Origin: JARROD01 sp037384225
GTDB taxonomy: Bacteria; Pseudomonadota; Gammaproteobacteria; Pseudomonadales; Cellvibrionaceae
Assembly: GCA_037384225.1 (NCBI GenBank)
Contig: JARROD010000100.1
Span: forward strand, 1-11,954
Direction: 5' to 3'
Length of the DNA: 11,954 nucleotides
The notes below the pieces were generated by a model that saw nothing but the letters and a program-made list of their open reading frames with translations, did no database searches and was not told where the DNA came from. Shown piece after piece: positions 1 through 6,485 of the stretch. Each line of letters opens with the position of its first letter. Position 1 is the first letter of the stretch. Made by a program: the position numbers and the translations under genes.

Positions 1-27
1 TGAGACTTTTCCTAAAAACTTTAACAT
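1..27 (-). CDS. Partial gene start, candidate lasso peptide precursor (leader N-terminus)
   Basis: An ATG at 27-25 on the minus strand opens a frame that stays open to the window edge and encodes MLKFLGKVS. A good ribosome binding site (AAAGGAA) lies 7 nt upstream, and a promoter-like TATAAT sits about 105 bases upstream of the start codon. The gene follows the lasso B and C genes on the same strand, and no credible precursor is visible elsewhere in the locus. Leaders of Caulobacter/Asticcacaulis lasso precursors, such as astexin, contain an LGKAS-xxT-G stretch just before the core; LGKVS here resembles it. That the gene starts here is well supported. That it is the precursor is inference: only nine residues are visible, the resemblance is short, and it could equally be another small or unrelated gene. 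Confidence 0.42.
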
Positions 28-131
28 ACTACTTTCCTTTTACAACTTCATGATTCACTGTGATAGGTGCCGCTATATGTTCGGGCGGAGCCATGCTAAG
101 GGAGGTGAGTTTATTTGTGGAGTCTATATTT

Positions 132-160
132 ATTATATATGGTTTTTTGGCAGCTAAAAA
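132..160 (-). promoter_or_regulatory. Candidate sigma-70 promoter for the edge gene
   Basis: On the minus strand a perfect -10 hexamer TATAAT occupies 137-132. Seventeen bases upstream of it is TTTTTA at 160-155, a poor -35. Transcription would start near 125 and leave a leader of roughly 100 nt before the ATG at 27. The surroundings are AT-rich, so a chance match is possible. If real, the putative precursor would be transcribed separately from the B and C genes. Confidence 0.3.
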
Positions 161-166
161 AACCCG

Positions 167-182
167 TTAATAAATTTATTAA
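167..182. repeat. Perfect 16-bp AT palindrome
   Basis: TTAATAAATTTATTAA is exactly self-complementary and is flanked by A7 and A6 tracts. It lies between the cyclase stop and the candidate promoter of the edge gene. It could be an operator or simply low-complexity AT-rich DNA. Confidence 0.5.
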
Positions 183-258
183 AAAATAGATTTTTTTGAA
201 TACTTTTCATGTGGCAGGTCATCGGTATCGAAGCTGAGGTAGAGGGGCGCGCCGCGAG

Positions 259-2069
259 CTAATCAAATAGTTGTGATCTCAGCCAGATTTCCGTACTCAT
301 ATAGCGCAGTATGGCCAAATGTTCAAACGCACTGGTGTCGTATTTTTCATCCAAGGTCAGGGCCTGCTCCAGACGTTTTCTGTCGAATAGCTTTTCTTTT
401 ACCATCAGCCCCTCCAGCAGGAGTTCACGAGCATAGGGAAGCTGCTTGGACAGGATGTTGCGCTGGTAGCTGTTACTGGTGCTTTTGGACTCGCGGGTGG
501 CTATTTCCAGTGGCATGAGATCGGCGAATGCGCGTCGCGCCAGCCCCCGGTTTTTGCCGCCGATAGTCAGTACATCGGTGGGAATGCGCAGGCACAGCTC
601 TATTAAAGGCTGTGAACACAAAGGTGCTATGCGGTTGACAAAATAATCAGAGTGCGCCTGTTCCAGATGTAGAGGCGGAATCAACAGGCCGGCAACATGG
701 GAAGCTTTCGCTGGTGGCAGGCGATGCGGCTGGAGATAAAACGGATGCATAAAATCTTTCGGATCGAGCGATTGAACAGCCTCTTTGCGGACAAATGAGG
801 CCGACGGTAATTGGTAAATGGAAGCAGCCCTTGGCGCGGGCAATTTGAATACACCGGTTTTTATCGCTCGGAAAAGCACCGGCCAGACGCTGTCGTGGCC
901 GAGACGGGCGGCTTCCATGCAAACCGTAAAAAGTCGTCGCCCCAGGCNNNNNNNNNNNNNNNNNNNNNNNNNNNNNNNNNNNNGCCGGAAAACACAACCT
1001 CGGCGCCGGTTGCCGCCGACAGTCGCGCTTCGGTTTCGAGCCGCGAGCAGATACCATAGTCCGTGGGTTCGGCGGTGTTGGGAATCGTGGTTAACGTCGC
1101 ATAGTCAACGGTGTCAACCTTCAATGGGTTTTCAAATAGCTCACAGCCCGCTGCATCCGCCGTCAGTCGCGCAAGGGCGCGCTCGTCGCCGTCGCGGTAG
1201 GTCATAAAGTGGTTGAGGCCGGTTGTGTGTGGCCTGTTCGCTGCATATTTTAAACAGCCGAGTACAACGGCCGAATCAAAGCCGCCGGAGAGTTGCAGCA
1301 AAACATTTGTGTAATTGCTGGCCCAGGCGGTGACGCAACCGATGGTTGTGCGCCGCAACTCGGCGGCGGCCAACTCCGGTGTTTCGATAAGATCGCACCG
1401 GGACAGGGCGACCGGGTCCCAATAGAGTAGCTGCCGCGGAGGCTCCCGCTGCGCAACTATGCGGCATTCTCCCGGTAGCAGAGCGACGGCTTCACGCAGG
1501 CCGGTTTGATTCGACCTCACTCTGTGATAACGCACATAGCCCGCCATGTAATTCCAGTTAATGGAAAACCCAATGCCTGCGAGTCCGGTGCAGTCCTCCG
1601 GATGGGAATAATACAGTGTGAGCTCGGAACTCTGGCTAAAATAGCACAGTCGGGCGCCGCTGGGGTCGCGCAAAACAAAGTGTGTTCTGGTGGTGGGATC
1701 GAGTATAAAAGCGATGTAGGATCCCCAGTAATGCTGTAACAGGTGACGGCCCTGGGTATCGACAATATATCGACTTTCCCGGCCACCGAGCTGTAACGGC
1801 TCGGGTGCATGATCGCCAGGCTGATAATTATCGATATAGCGCCGGGAAAACAGTTTGCCGAGAATCACGCCGCCCGCCCCTGTCGGCTCCAGGTTGATCG
1901 GGTAGGCTTGATGGCGCTCCGGGCAATCGCCGCTGTGTAGAACCACAAGGCCATCACCTTCAAACGCGATTTTCCATTTCGAGGGTTTCGACATCAGTTG
2001 GCGCCGGCAGGCGTAGGCCGCTGGCTCGGCTTTTTTATTCGGCCAGGCCAGGGCGATATAGCGATACAT
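259..2069 (-). CDS. Lasso peptide macrolactam cyclase (asparagine synthetase-like, C protein), interrupted by an assembly gap
   Basis: The C protein of lasso biosynthesis adenylates an Asp/Glu side chain of the core peptide and closes the ring on the N-terminal amine. Residues 1-210 form a glutaminase-like domain (HYWGSY near 113, RDPSGAR at 134-140). The residue after Met is Tyr, not the catalytic Cys of true asparagine synthetases, as is usual for lasso cyclases. The ATP-pyrophosphatase motif SGGFDS is at 261-266. After the N-run, the C-terminal half (LTIGGKNRGLARRAF and the following RESKST) is typical of the family. I chose the ATG at 2069, two bases after the B stop, giving MYRYIALAW; the longer frame to 2108 begins with TTG inside B. 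Readable codons number 362 before and 228 after the gap. The two halves are in different frames as written, which fits a mis-sized gap better than a mutation. Total length, about 600 aa, is normal for the family. Confidence 0.92.
948..983. other. Assembly gap (36 Ns) inside the cyclase gene
   Basis: The N-run removes the codons right after VVFSG, where lasso cyclases and asparagine synthetases carry the conserved GGD motif. On the minus strand the N-terminal frame ends on a codon boundary at 984. The C-terminal frame needs the bases 947-946 (GC) to complete a codon before CTG GGG. An intact gene therefore needs a gap length of 3n+1, and 36 is not. Compared with family members I would expect roughly 20-25 missing residues, so the gap is probably longer than written. 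Confidence 0.85.
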
Positions 2070-2071
2070 AC

Positions 2072-2839
2072 TCAAACATTCAAAATGGGGGTGAATGAGG
2101 TAGTGCAATCGGCGCTGTCGTTAAGCAGAAACTCGCCCTGTTGTACCCAGCAGTGAGCGCTGAACGGACCTAATCTGACACCAAAAACCCAGTCGGGAAA
2201 TATTTCGTAACGGGATAAAAACTCGATTAAAGCCAGGGCGTTGTAGAGACATTTATTTGTGTTGGAAAGCAACAGTGGTCGTAAAATACTGAAAATCTCC
2301 ACCAGGTCCCAGAGCCGATTCAACTGTTTCGCGTCTGTGAAATCCAGGTTCTTCGGTTGCGGGTTGCTACACCTGTATTTTGTTTTCCGGCATTCGATAT
2401 GATCCACGATTCGTTTCAGAGACCACCAGCGCAACATGGCGGCGGCTTTGAAGGCGGCGGCAAAATAATTATGCAGGTGGCTGATTTTGATCTTGGGTTT
2501 CGCGTCAACTTTGTAATAGCCCAGTAAATCCTTGTGTGGTGTATTTACTGTGATGGGTTGCGGCGATTTACCCTGGCTTATATGCGGGGTGATAAGCCCC
2601 TGCTGCAACAGGCTGACGGTGAGTTCGTTGGGTTCATGTCGCGCCTGGCCGTTTTCTTGCGCAGCGTTGTGCAGCGGCGGATTTTCATCGAGAATGCTGA
2701 AGAAATTACCTTTTTGCGAAGGCTCGAGAAACAGGTAATCGTCCCTTTCCAGATCGAGAAAGACGATATAGTCCTCGACTAGACAGAAGTACGCTTTTTC
2801 GGCTAAAAAATAGCGCGTTGGCGGTGTGGACGCAATCAT
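2072..2839 (-). CDS. Lasso peptide B protein: RRE (PqqD-like) domain fused to transglutaminase-like leader peptidase
   Basis: The 255-residue product has the two-domain layout of proteobacterial lasso B proteins. Residues about 9-85 look like an RRE/PqqD-like leader-recognition domain (strands around YFCLVEDYIVFLDL, then a helix ending LLQQGLIT). Residues about 120-255 are the transglutaminase-like (B2) cysteine protease that cuts the leader. The putative triad is C197 (NKCLYNALAL), H229 (SAHCW, usually AHAW) and D241 (LLND). In Actinobacteria and Firmicutes the two parts are usually separate B1 and B2 proteins; the fused form is typical of Proteobacteria. B ends two bases before the cyclase start, so the two are probably translated from one message. 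The ATG at 2839 is the first in frame after an upstream stop, but no clear Shine-Dalgarno precedes it. Confidence 0.93.
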   Translation of the reverse strand: MIASTPPTRYFLAEKAYFCLVEDYIVFLDLERDDYLFLEPSQKGNFFSILDENPPLHNAAQENGQARHEPNELTVSLLQQGLITPHISQGKSPQPITVNTPHKDLLGYYKVDAKPKIKISHLHNYFAAAFKAAAMLRWWSLKRIVDHIECRKTKYRCSNPQPKNLDFTDAKQLNRLWDLVEIFSILRPLLLSNTNKCLYNALALIEFLSRYEIFPDWVFGVRLGPFSAHCWVQQGEFLLNDSADCTTSFTPILNV

Positions 2840-2993
2840 GAGGTTGATCTAGGTATAACCTTTAAAAAGCTCCCCTTTTATTTGATTGGCGAATGCATAG
2901 TAAGGTAGATTGTCCGGTTTGTGGAGGCTATATATTGTAGATATATAGGTGATCCCCTCAAAGGTACCACCTTTTTTGATTTGTGCATGACTC
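2840..2993 (-). promoter_or_regulatory. Intergenic region upstream of the lasso B-C genes, with two dyads
   Basis: The 154 bases between the gbuA stop and the B start hold two inverted repeats. One is CTATATA/TATATAG at 2928-2948 (7-bp arms, 7-nt loop). The other is AAAGGT/ACCTTT at 2960-2974 (6-bp arms, 3-nt loop). On the minus strand neither is followed by a T-run, so I see no terminator separating gbuA from the lasso genes. A TATACC near 2851-2856 could serve as a weak -10 for B. The dyads could be operators; no regulator can be assigned. No convincing lasso precursor is encoded here in any frame. Confidence 0.35.
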
Positions 2994-3953
2994 TTAGCGA
3001 GAGAGATATTTTACGCCGGGTAAAACGCACAGCATTTCAAACAGCAGGCCGGCAGCGACCACCGAAGTATTTCGAGTTTGATCGAACAGAGGGCAGACTT
3101 CCACCAAGTCGGCGCCAACCAACTCCAGCCCCTTGCAGCCACGCACGATTTCGATGCCCTGGTGAACCGTCAGACCGCCGATTTCAGCGGTGCCGGTGCC
3201 CGGGGCATAGGCGGGGTCCAGGCCATCGATATCGAAGCTTAGATAAACCGGGCCACCGCCCACCTGTTGCCGGACTTCTTCCATCAATGGGGTCAGGGAT
3301 TTATACCAACACTGCTCGGCCTGTATCACGCGAAAGCCCTGGGCGCGGGACCAGTCGTATTCATCGATAGAATAACCGGTGCCGCGCAGCCCGATCTGCA
3401 CCACCCGTGTACAGTCCAGCAGATCCTCTTCCACGGCGCGGCGAAAGGGCGTGCCGTGGGCGATTTTTTCACCGAACATTTCATCGTTGATATCGGCGTG
3501 AGCATCGACGTGGACCAGTCCCAGGCGGCCGTGCTTTTTCCTCAACGCGCGCAGTATGGGCAGAGCGATGGTGTGATCGCCGCCAAGGGTCAGGGGGGTG
3601 ACACCGCAGGCCATTACCCGGTGATAATACGCCTCGATAATGTCGATGCTTTTTTTCAGGTCAAAGGTATTGATGGGCACATCGCCGATGTCGGCCACGG
3701 TAAGACTGTTGTAGGGATCGGCCCCGGTGGAGACATTAAACGGCCGCAGCATACGGGATTCATCGCGAATTTCCCGGGGGCCGAAGCGGGCGCCGGGGCG
3801 GTTGGATGCACCGATGTCGAGAGGCACGCCGATAAAGGCGGCGTCGAGTTCATCGGCCAGCTCCAGGGCCGGCAACCGCATAAAGGTAGCCGGTCCGCCA
3901 AAGCGGGGCATTTCGTTGCCACCCAGGGGGTGGTAGAACTTTTTATGCGTCAT
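2994..3953 (-). CDS. gbuA: Guanidinobutyrase (arginase/agmatinase family ureohydrolase)
   Basis: This cytoplasmic binuclear manganese enzyme of 319 aa most resembles Pseudomonas guanidinobutyrase, which hydrolyses 4-guanidinobutyrate to GABA and urea. The N-terminus HPLGGNEMPRFGG and the C-terminus LLFEMLCVLPGVK are hallmarks of that subgroup, and the length is the same. Metal ligands are all present: H127 in GGDH, D150/H152/D154 in DAHAD, and D241/D243 in SFDIDGLDP. The ATG overlaps the end of the aminotransferase by four bases (ATGA), so the two are translationally coupled. The divergent LysR gene beyond the aminotransferase parallels the gbuA-gbuR arrangement known in Pseudomonas. Guanidinopropionase or agmatinase activity cannot be excluded from sequence, but the partner aminotransferase suits a GABA-type product. 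Confidence 0.9.
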   Translation of the reverse strand: MTHKKFYHPLGGNEMPRFGGPATFMRLPALELADELDAAFIGVPLDIGASNRPGARFGPREIRDESRMLRPFNVSTGADPYNSLTVADIGDVPINTFDLKKSIDIIEAYYHRVMACGVTPLTLGGDHTIALPILRALRKKHGRLGLVHVDAHADINDEMFGEKIAHGTPFRRAVEEDLLDCTRVVQIGLRGTGYSIDEYDWSRAQGFRVIQAEQCWYKSLTPLMEEVRQQVGGGPVYLSFDIDGLDPAYAPGTGTAEIGGLTVHQGIEIVRGCKGLELVGADLVEVCPLFDQTRNTSVVAAGLLFEMLCVLPGVKYLSR

Positions 3954-5278
3954 TTAATCTGATCCAGAGTGTTGTTCAGGGCCGTGCCGAGTTTTTCAAT
4001 CAATTCGTCGATCTGCGCCTCGGTAATAATCAGCGGCGGACAGAAGGCCAGTGAAGAGCCGGCCACGGTGCGCACAATCAGCCCCTGGTTCTGGCAGGCC
4101 AACTGGACGGTGGCGCCGACACTGCTGGCGACCGGTTTTTTTGTGGCTTTGTCGGCGACCAGCTCTATCGCTGCGATCAGCCCTCGGCCGCGAACTTCCC
4201 CCACCAGCGGGTGATCGGAAAATTCGCGCAGGCGTTTTTGCAGATATTCGCCCACCTTGGCCGCGTGGGCGAAGACATTGTCGCGCTGATAAATTTCAAG
4301 AGTTTTCAACGCGACAGCACAGGCGACAGGGTGACCCGAATAGGTATAGCCGTGGCCGAATACACCGACTTGGGCGCTGGGTTCGATCATGGCTTGGTAC
4401 ATATCGCCGCGGATTAGCGCTGCACTGATGGGCATATAAGCGGATGACAGTTGTTTTGCCAGCGTCATCAAGCCGGGGTTGTGAATATTCATGGTGGTGG
4501 AGCCAAAATCATTGCCGGTGCGACCGAAGCCGGTGATGACTTCATCAGCCCAGAACAAAATATCGTATTGCTCCAAAATGGCCTGAACTTTCTCGTAATA
4601 ACCGGCGGGTGGGACGATAACACCGCTGGCGCCGGTGATGGGTTCGGCGATAAACGCGGCGATGGTTTCCGGACCTTCGCGGATAATGAGCTGTTCCAGG
4701 TTATGGGTAATCCGGTCGACAAACTCTGCTTCGGATTCACCGGGCTTGGCGCTGCGGTAATAATGTGGGGAGTCGGTGTGGAAAATACCCAGGGCTTCAA
4801 TAGGCAGATCGAAATGGGTGTGATTGGCCTCCAGCCCGGTCAGTGACGCGGCGGCCATGGTTACCCCGTGGTAGGAGCGCTCGCGGCTGATGATTTTGCG
4901 CTTTTCGGGTTTGCCGATGACATTAAAATAGTAATGCAGCAGCTTGATCAGGGAGTCGTTGGCGTCGCTGCCGGAATTGCCGAAAAAGACCTTGGCATCC
5001 GCCACCGGCGTCAGGGCGGCGAGCTTGTCGGCGAGATCGATGCCGACCTGGTGGGTTTTGCCGCCAAACATATGGGAATAAGCCAGTTTGCCCATCTGCT
5101 CGCTGGCCGTTTCAATCAGCTCCCGGTTATTGTAGCCCAGAGCGGTGCACCAGAGGCCGGCCATTCCCTCCAGATAACGCTTTCCCTGATTATCGAAAAC
5201 ATAAACGCCGTCTCCGCGTTCGATAAACAGCTGTTCGATGGCTTTGAGGTTGGTTGTTGGATATAGGATAGAAGTCAT
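3950..5278 (-). CDS. Class III PLP-dependent aminotransferase (omega-amino acid/GABA/polyamine type)
   Basis: A 442-aa fold-type I aminotransferase of the group annotated as aspartate aminotransferase family or omega-amino acid:pyruvate transaminases, which also includes Pseudomonas SpuC. Visible motifs are the phosphate-binding loop FFGNSGSDAND (98-108), SYHG (135-138), the cofactor Asp in ADEVITGFGRTG (D245) and the Schiff-base lysine K275 in TLAKQLSSAYMPIS, a form typical of this subgroup. It is the first gene of a two-gene operon with gbuA. Because guanidinobutyrase yields GABA, conversion of GABA to succinate semialdehyde is the most economical role; action on putrescine or another omega-amine is also possible. 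The start at 5278 is preceded by a weak GAGG. A pair of 21-bp tandem repeats lies just upstream. Confidence 0.9.
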   Translation of the reverse strand: MTSILYPTTNLKAIEQLFIERGDGVYVFDNQGKRYLEGMAGLWCTALGYNNRELIETASEQMGKLAYSHMFGGKTHQVGIDLADKLAALTPVADAKVFFGNSGSDANDSLIKLLHYYFNVIGKPEKRKIISRERSYHGVTMAAASLTGLEANHTHFDLPIEALGIFHTDSPHYYRSAKPGESEAEFVDRITHNLEQLIIREGPETIAAFIAEPITGASGVIVPPAGYYEKVQAILEQYDILFWADEVITGFGRTGNDFGSTTMNIHNPGLMTLAKQLSSAYMPISAALIRGDMYQAMIEPSAQVGVFGHGYTYSGHPVACAVALKTLEIYQRDNVFAHAAKVGEYLQKRLREFSDHPLVGEVRGRGLIAAIELVADKATKKPVASSVGATVQLACQNQGLIVRTVAGSSLAFCPPLIITEAQIDELIEKLGTALNNTLDQIK

Positions 5279-5299
5279 CTCAGGCCTCGTTTAGGAGTC

Positions 5300-5340
5300 A
5301 ATGTGGGTGTCTTGTTAGCAAATGTGGATGTCTTGTTTGC
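5300..5340. repeat. Tandem pair of 20-bp direct repeats, period 21 bp
   Basis: AATGTGGGTGTCTTGTTAGC (5300-5319) recurs as AATGTGGATGTCTTGTTTGC (5321-5340), with 18 of 20 bases identical and one base between. A 21-bp period puts both copies on the same face of the helix. The pair begins 22 bases upstream of the aminotransferase ATG, so it may be an operator or lie in the leader of the message. A simple local duplication with later drift is the alternative. Confidence 0.75.
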
Positions 5341-5433
5341 TGTCTACGCTTTATAAACAGGGTAGTCGCTTATTAATTTCACCACTATCGATATATAATT
5401 ACCATTTTGGATATAAAATCTGACCATTGGTTT

Positions 5434-5454
5434 ACCTAAAACACTTTGGGTATA
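5434..5454 (+). repeat. Dispersed palindromic intergenic repeat, copy A (short form)
   Basis: ACCTAAAACACTTTGGGTAT followed by A. It matches the two longer copies at 8353-8379 and 10855-10881 except for a 6-base central deletion. It ends 15 bases before the LysR start codon. Confidence 0.6.
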
Positions 5455-5469
5455 TCTGGACTCACTGTT

Positions 5470-6372
5470 ATGTTGTTTTCACGTCGGAATTTACCCCTCA
5501 ATGCGTTGCGGGCTTTCGAGTCCACTGGGCGCCATTGCCATATGCGCCAGGCGGCCAGGGAGCTGGGGGTAACCCACGGCGCCCTGAGCCGGCAGGTGCG
5601 CCTGCTGGAGGAACTGCTCGGGGTGGAGCTGTTTAAGCGGGAGCACAACCGGCTGACGCTAACTTCCGCCGGGGGCAGATTGTTAAAAGCGGTGCAGGAG
5701 GGGCTGGACCGGATTACCGAGGGTGCTTTATATCTGGACCCGAATAACATGACCGGCCCGCTGCTGATTGCGACCACGGCCTCTATCGCCAATAATTGGC
5801 TGGTGCGGCTGATCGGCGAATTTTCGCTGCAGTACCCCGAAGTGGAAGTCCACCTGCTGATGATTCAACCGTTGCAGCAGACTCTGCCCAGCGAATTTGA
5901 CATCGCTATCTGCTATGGTGCCCCCCAAATTGCCCATTACATGAGCGTCGAACTCTTTACTGATCAGTTTTTCCCGGTCTGCAGTCCAAAACTGTTGCTG
6001 GAGGACAAACCGGTCAGGCAGCCTGCGGATCTACTGGCCTATACCCTACTGCACGACCGGTTGGAATACTGGCCGGCCTGGTTCGAGTCACTGAAAATGG
6101 AGCCGCGACCCCAGTGCCGCAATATGTACCTGGTGGATGCCCTGCAGACACTCAATGCCGCCCGCATGGGGTACGGAGTAGCACTTGTCGACCAGATGGA
6201 GGTAGCCGAGGACCTGCGCTCGGGCAACCTGATGCGCCTGTTCGAACATACCACCAGCGCTCGCTATTCCATGTACATGGTCGCCGCCGAAGAATCCAGG
6301 CAGACCTTGCGGACCCGGGTTTTCTGGGCGTGGATCAGCACCGCCGTCGCCCAGCGGCGCAGTGCTTTGTGA
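5470..6372 (+). CDS. LysR-family transcriptional regulator (GcvA-like), probable regulator of the guanidinobutyrate module
   Basis: A 300-aa LysR regulator. The N-terminal winged helix-turn-helix covers about residues 8-68 (LPLNALRAFE, then MRQAARELGVTHGALSRQVRLLE with the usual LF-R-LTLTSAG end). The remainder is a periplasmic-binding-protein-like effector domain, normal in length. The head and DNA-binding helix are of the GcvA/AmpR type. I chose the ATG at 5470; the frame could extend to a TTG at 5446, but that codon falls inside the repeat copy and has no ribosome binding site. It is divergent from the aminotransferase-gbuA operon, so a role in controlling that operon in response to a guanidino acid, GABA or a related metabolite is likely. 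That is inferred from position and from the known gbuR precedent. Confidence 0.9.
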   Translation: MLFSRRNLPLNALRAFESTGRHCHMRQAARELGVTHGALSRQVRLLEELLGVELFKREHNRLTLTSAGGRLLKAVQEGLDRITEGALYLDPNNMTGPLLIATTASIANNWLVRLIGEFSLQYPEVEVHLLMIQPLQQTLPSEFDIAICYGAPQIAHYMSVELFTDQFFPVCSPKLLLEDKPVRQPADLLAYTLLHDRLEYWPAWFESLKMEPRPQCRNMYLVDALQTLNAARMGYGVALVDQMEVAEDLRSGNLMRLFEHTTSARYSMYMVAAEESRQTLRTRVFWAWISTAVAQRRSAL

Positions 6373-6485
6373 ATATAGCCCCCAGGCACGGCACGGCTGG
6401 CGTTGAGATTGCTTTCTTTGCGCTATCGAGGTTGAATAGGGGCCCTTTTTTCATCGGAAATTGATACTGGTAATTACATAACTTT

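Larger units (their letters stand above)
28..258. other. AT-rich intergenic region between the lasso cyclase and the edge gene
   Basis: Just after the cyclase stop the DNA is GC-rich (GGCGCGCC at 246-253). It then becomes strongly AT-rich, with A and T tracts, a perfect 16-bp palindrome at 167-182 and a promoter-like sequence reading toward the edge gene. A small palindrome, TCACTGTGA, lies at 55-63 in the presumed leader. I see no classic hairpin plus T-run terminator for the cyclase. The small open frames here (21 aa minus from 94, 25 aa plus from 93, 35 aa plus from 50) lack usable ribosome binding sites. Confidence 0.5.
5279..5469. promoter_or_regulatory. Divergent promoter region between the aminotransferase operon and the LysR gene
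   Basis: These 191 bases separate divergent genes, the usual place for a LysR operator. On the plus strand a perfect TATAAT lies at 5394-5399, without a recognisable -35, about 70 bases before the regulator's ATG. On the minus strand TATAAA at 5355-5350 could be a weak -10 for the aminotransferase operon, again with a poor -35, as is common for activator-dependent promoters. The region also contains a tandem 21-bp repeat (5300-5340) and a short copy of the dispersed palindromic repeat (5434-5454). I could not assign a specific T-N11-A LysR box with confidence. Confidence 0.45.

Noticed and set aside
29..94. 21-residue minus-strand frame (begins MAPPEHIAAP) ending just before the edge gene
   Set aside because: The sequence in front of its ATG is the complement of a Shine-Dalgarno, so it has no ribosome binding site. 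It lacks lasso precursor features.
50..157. 35-residue plus-strand frame (begins MIHCDRCRYMF) containing GRSHAKGGE, which could formally make a 9-residue ring
   Set aside because: No ribosome binding site (the upstream sequence is pyrimidine-rich), a leader of only 11 residues, no Thr at -2 and a very hydrophobic tail in AT-rich DNA. It looks like chance.
93..170. 25-residue plus-strand frame beginning MLREVSLFVES, with an internal AGGGAGGTG
   Set aside because: The Shine-Dalgarno-like motif lies inside the frame and is not followed by an ATG at a usable distance. The product is low-complexity.
2846..2866. AGGTATAACCTTTAAAAAGC as a fourth, inverted copy of the dispersed repeat
   Set aside because: Only the TATA-CC portion matches; the centre and the other arm do not.
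2878..2988. 36-codon frame on the minus strand between gbuA and B (begins MHKSKKVVPLRG), in the usual place for a lasso precursor
   Set aside because: The only candidate core start (GSPIYL) has no Asp or Glu at positions 7-9 and no Thr at -2. The ribosome binding site is poor and too close to the ATG.
3267..3962. 231-codon plus-strand frame opposite gbuA
   Set aside because: It is an antisense shadow: gbuA has full family motifs on the other strand, and the antisense product resembles nothing.
4451..5266. Plus-strand frames of about 130 codons opposite the aminotransferase
   Set aside because: Antisense shadows created by the codon usage of the aminotransferase, which carries all its catalytic motifs on the minus strand.
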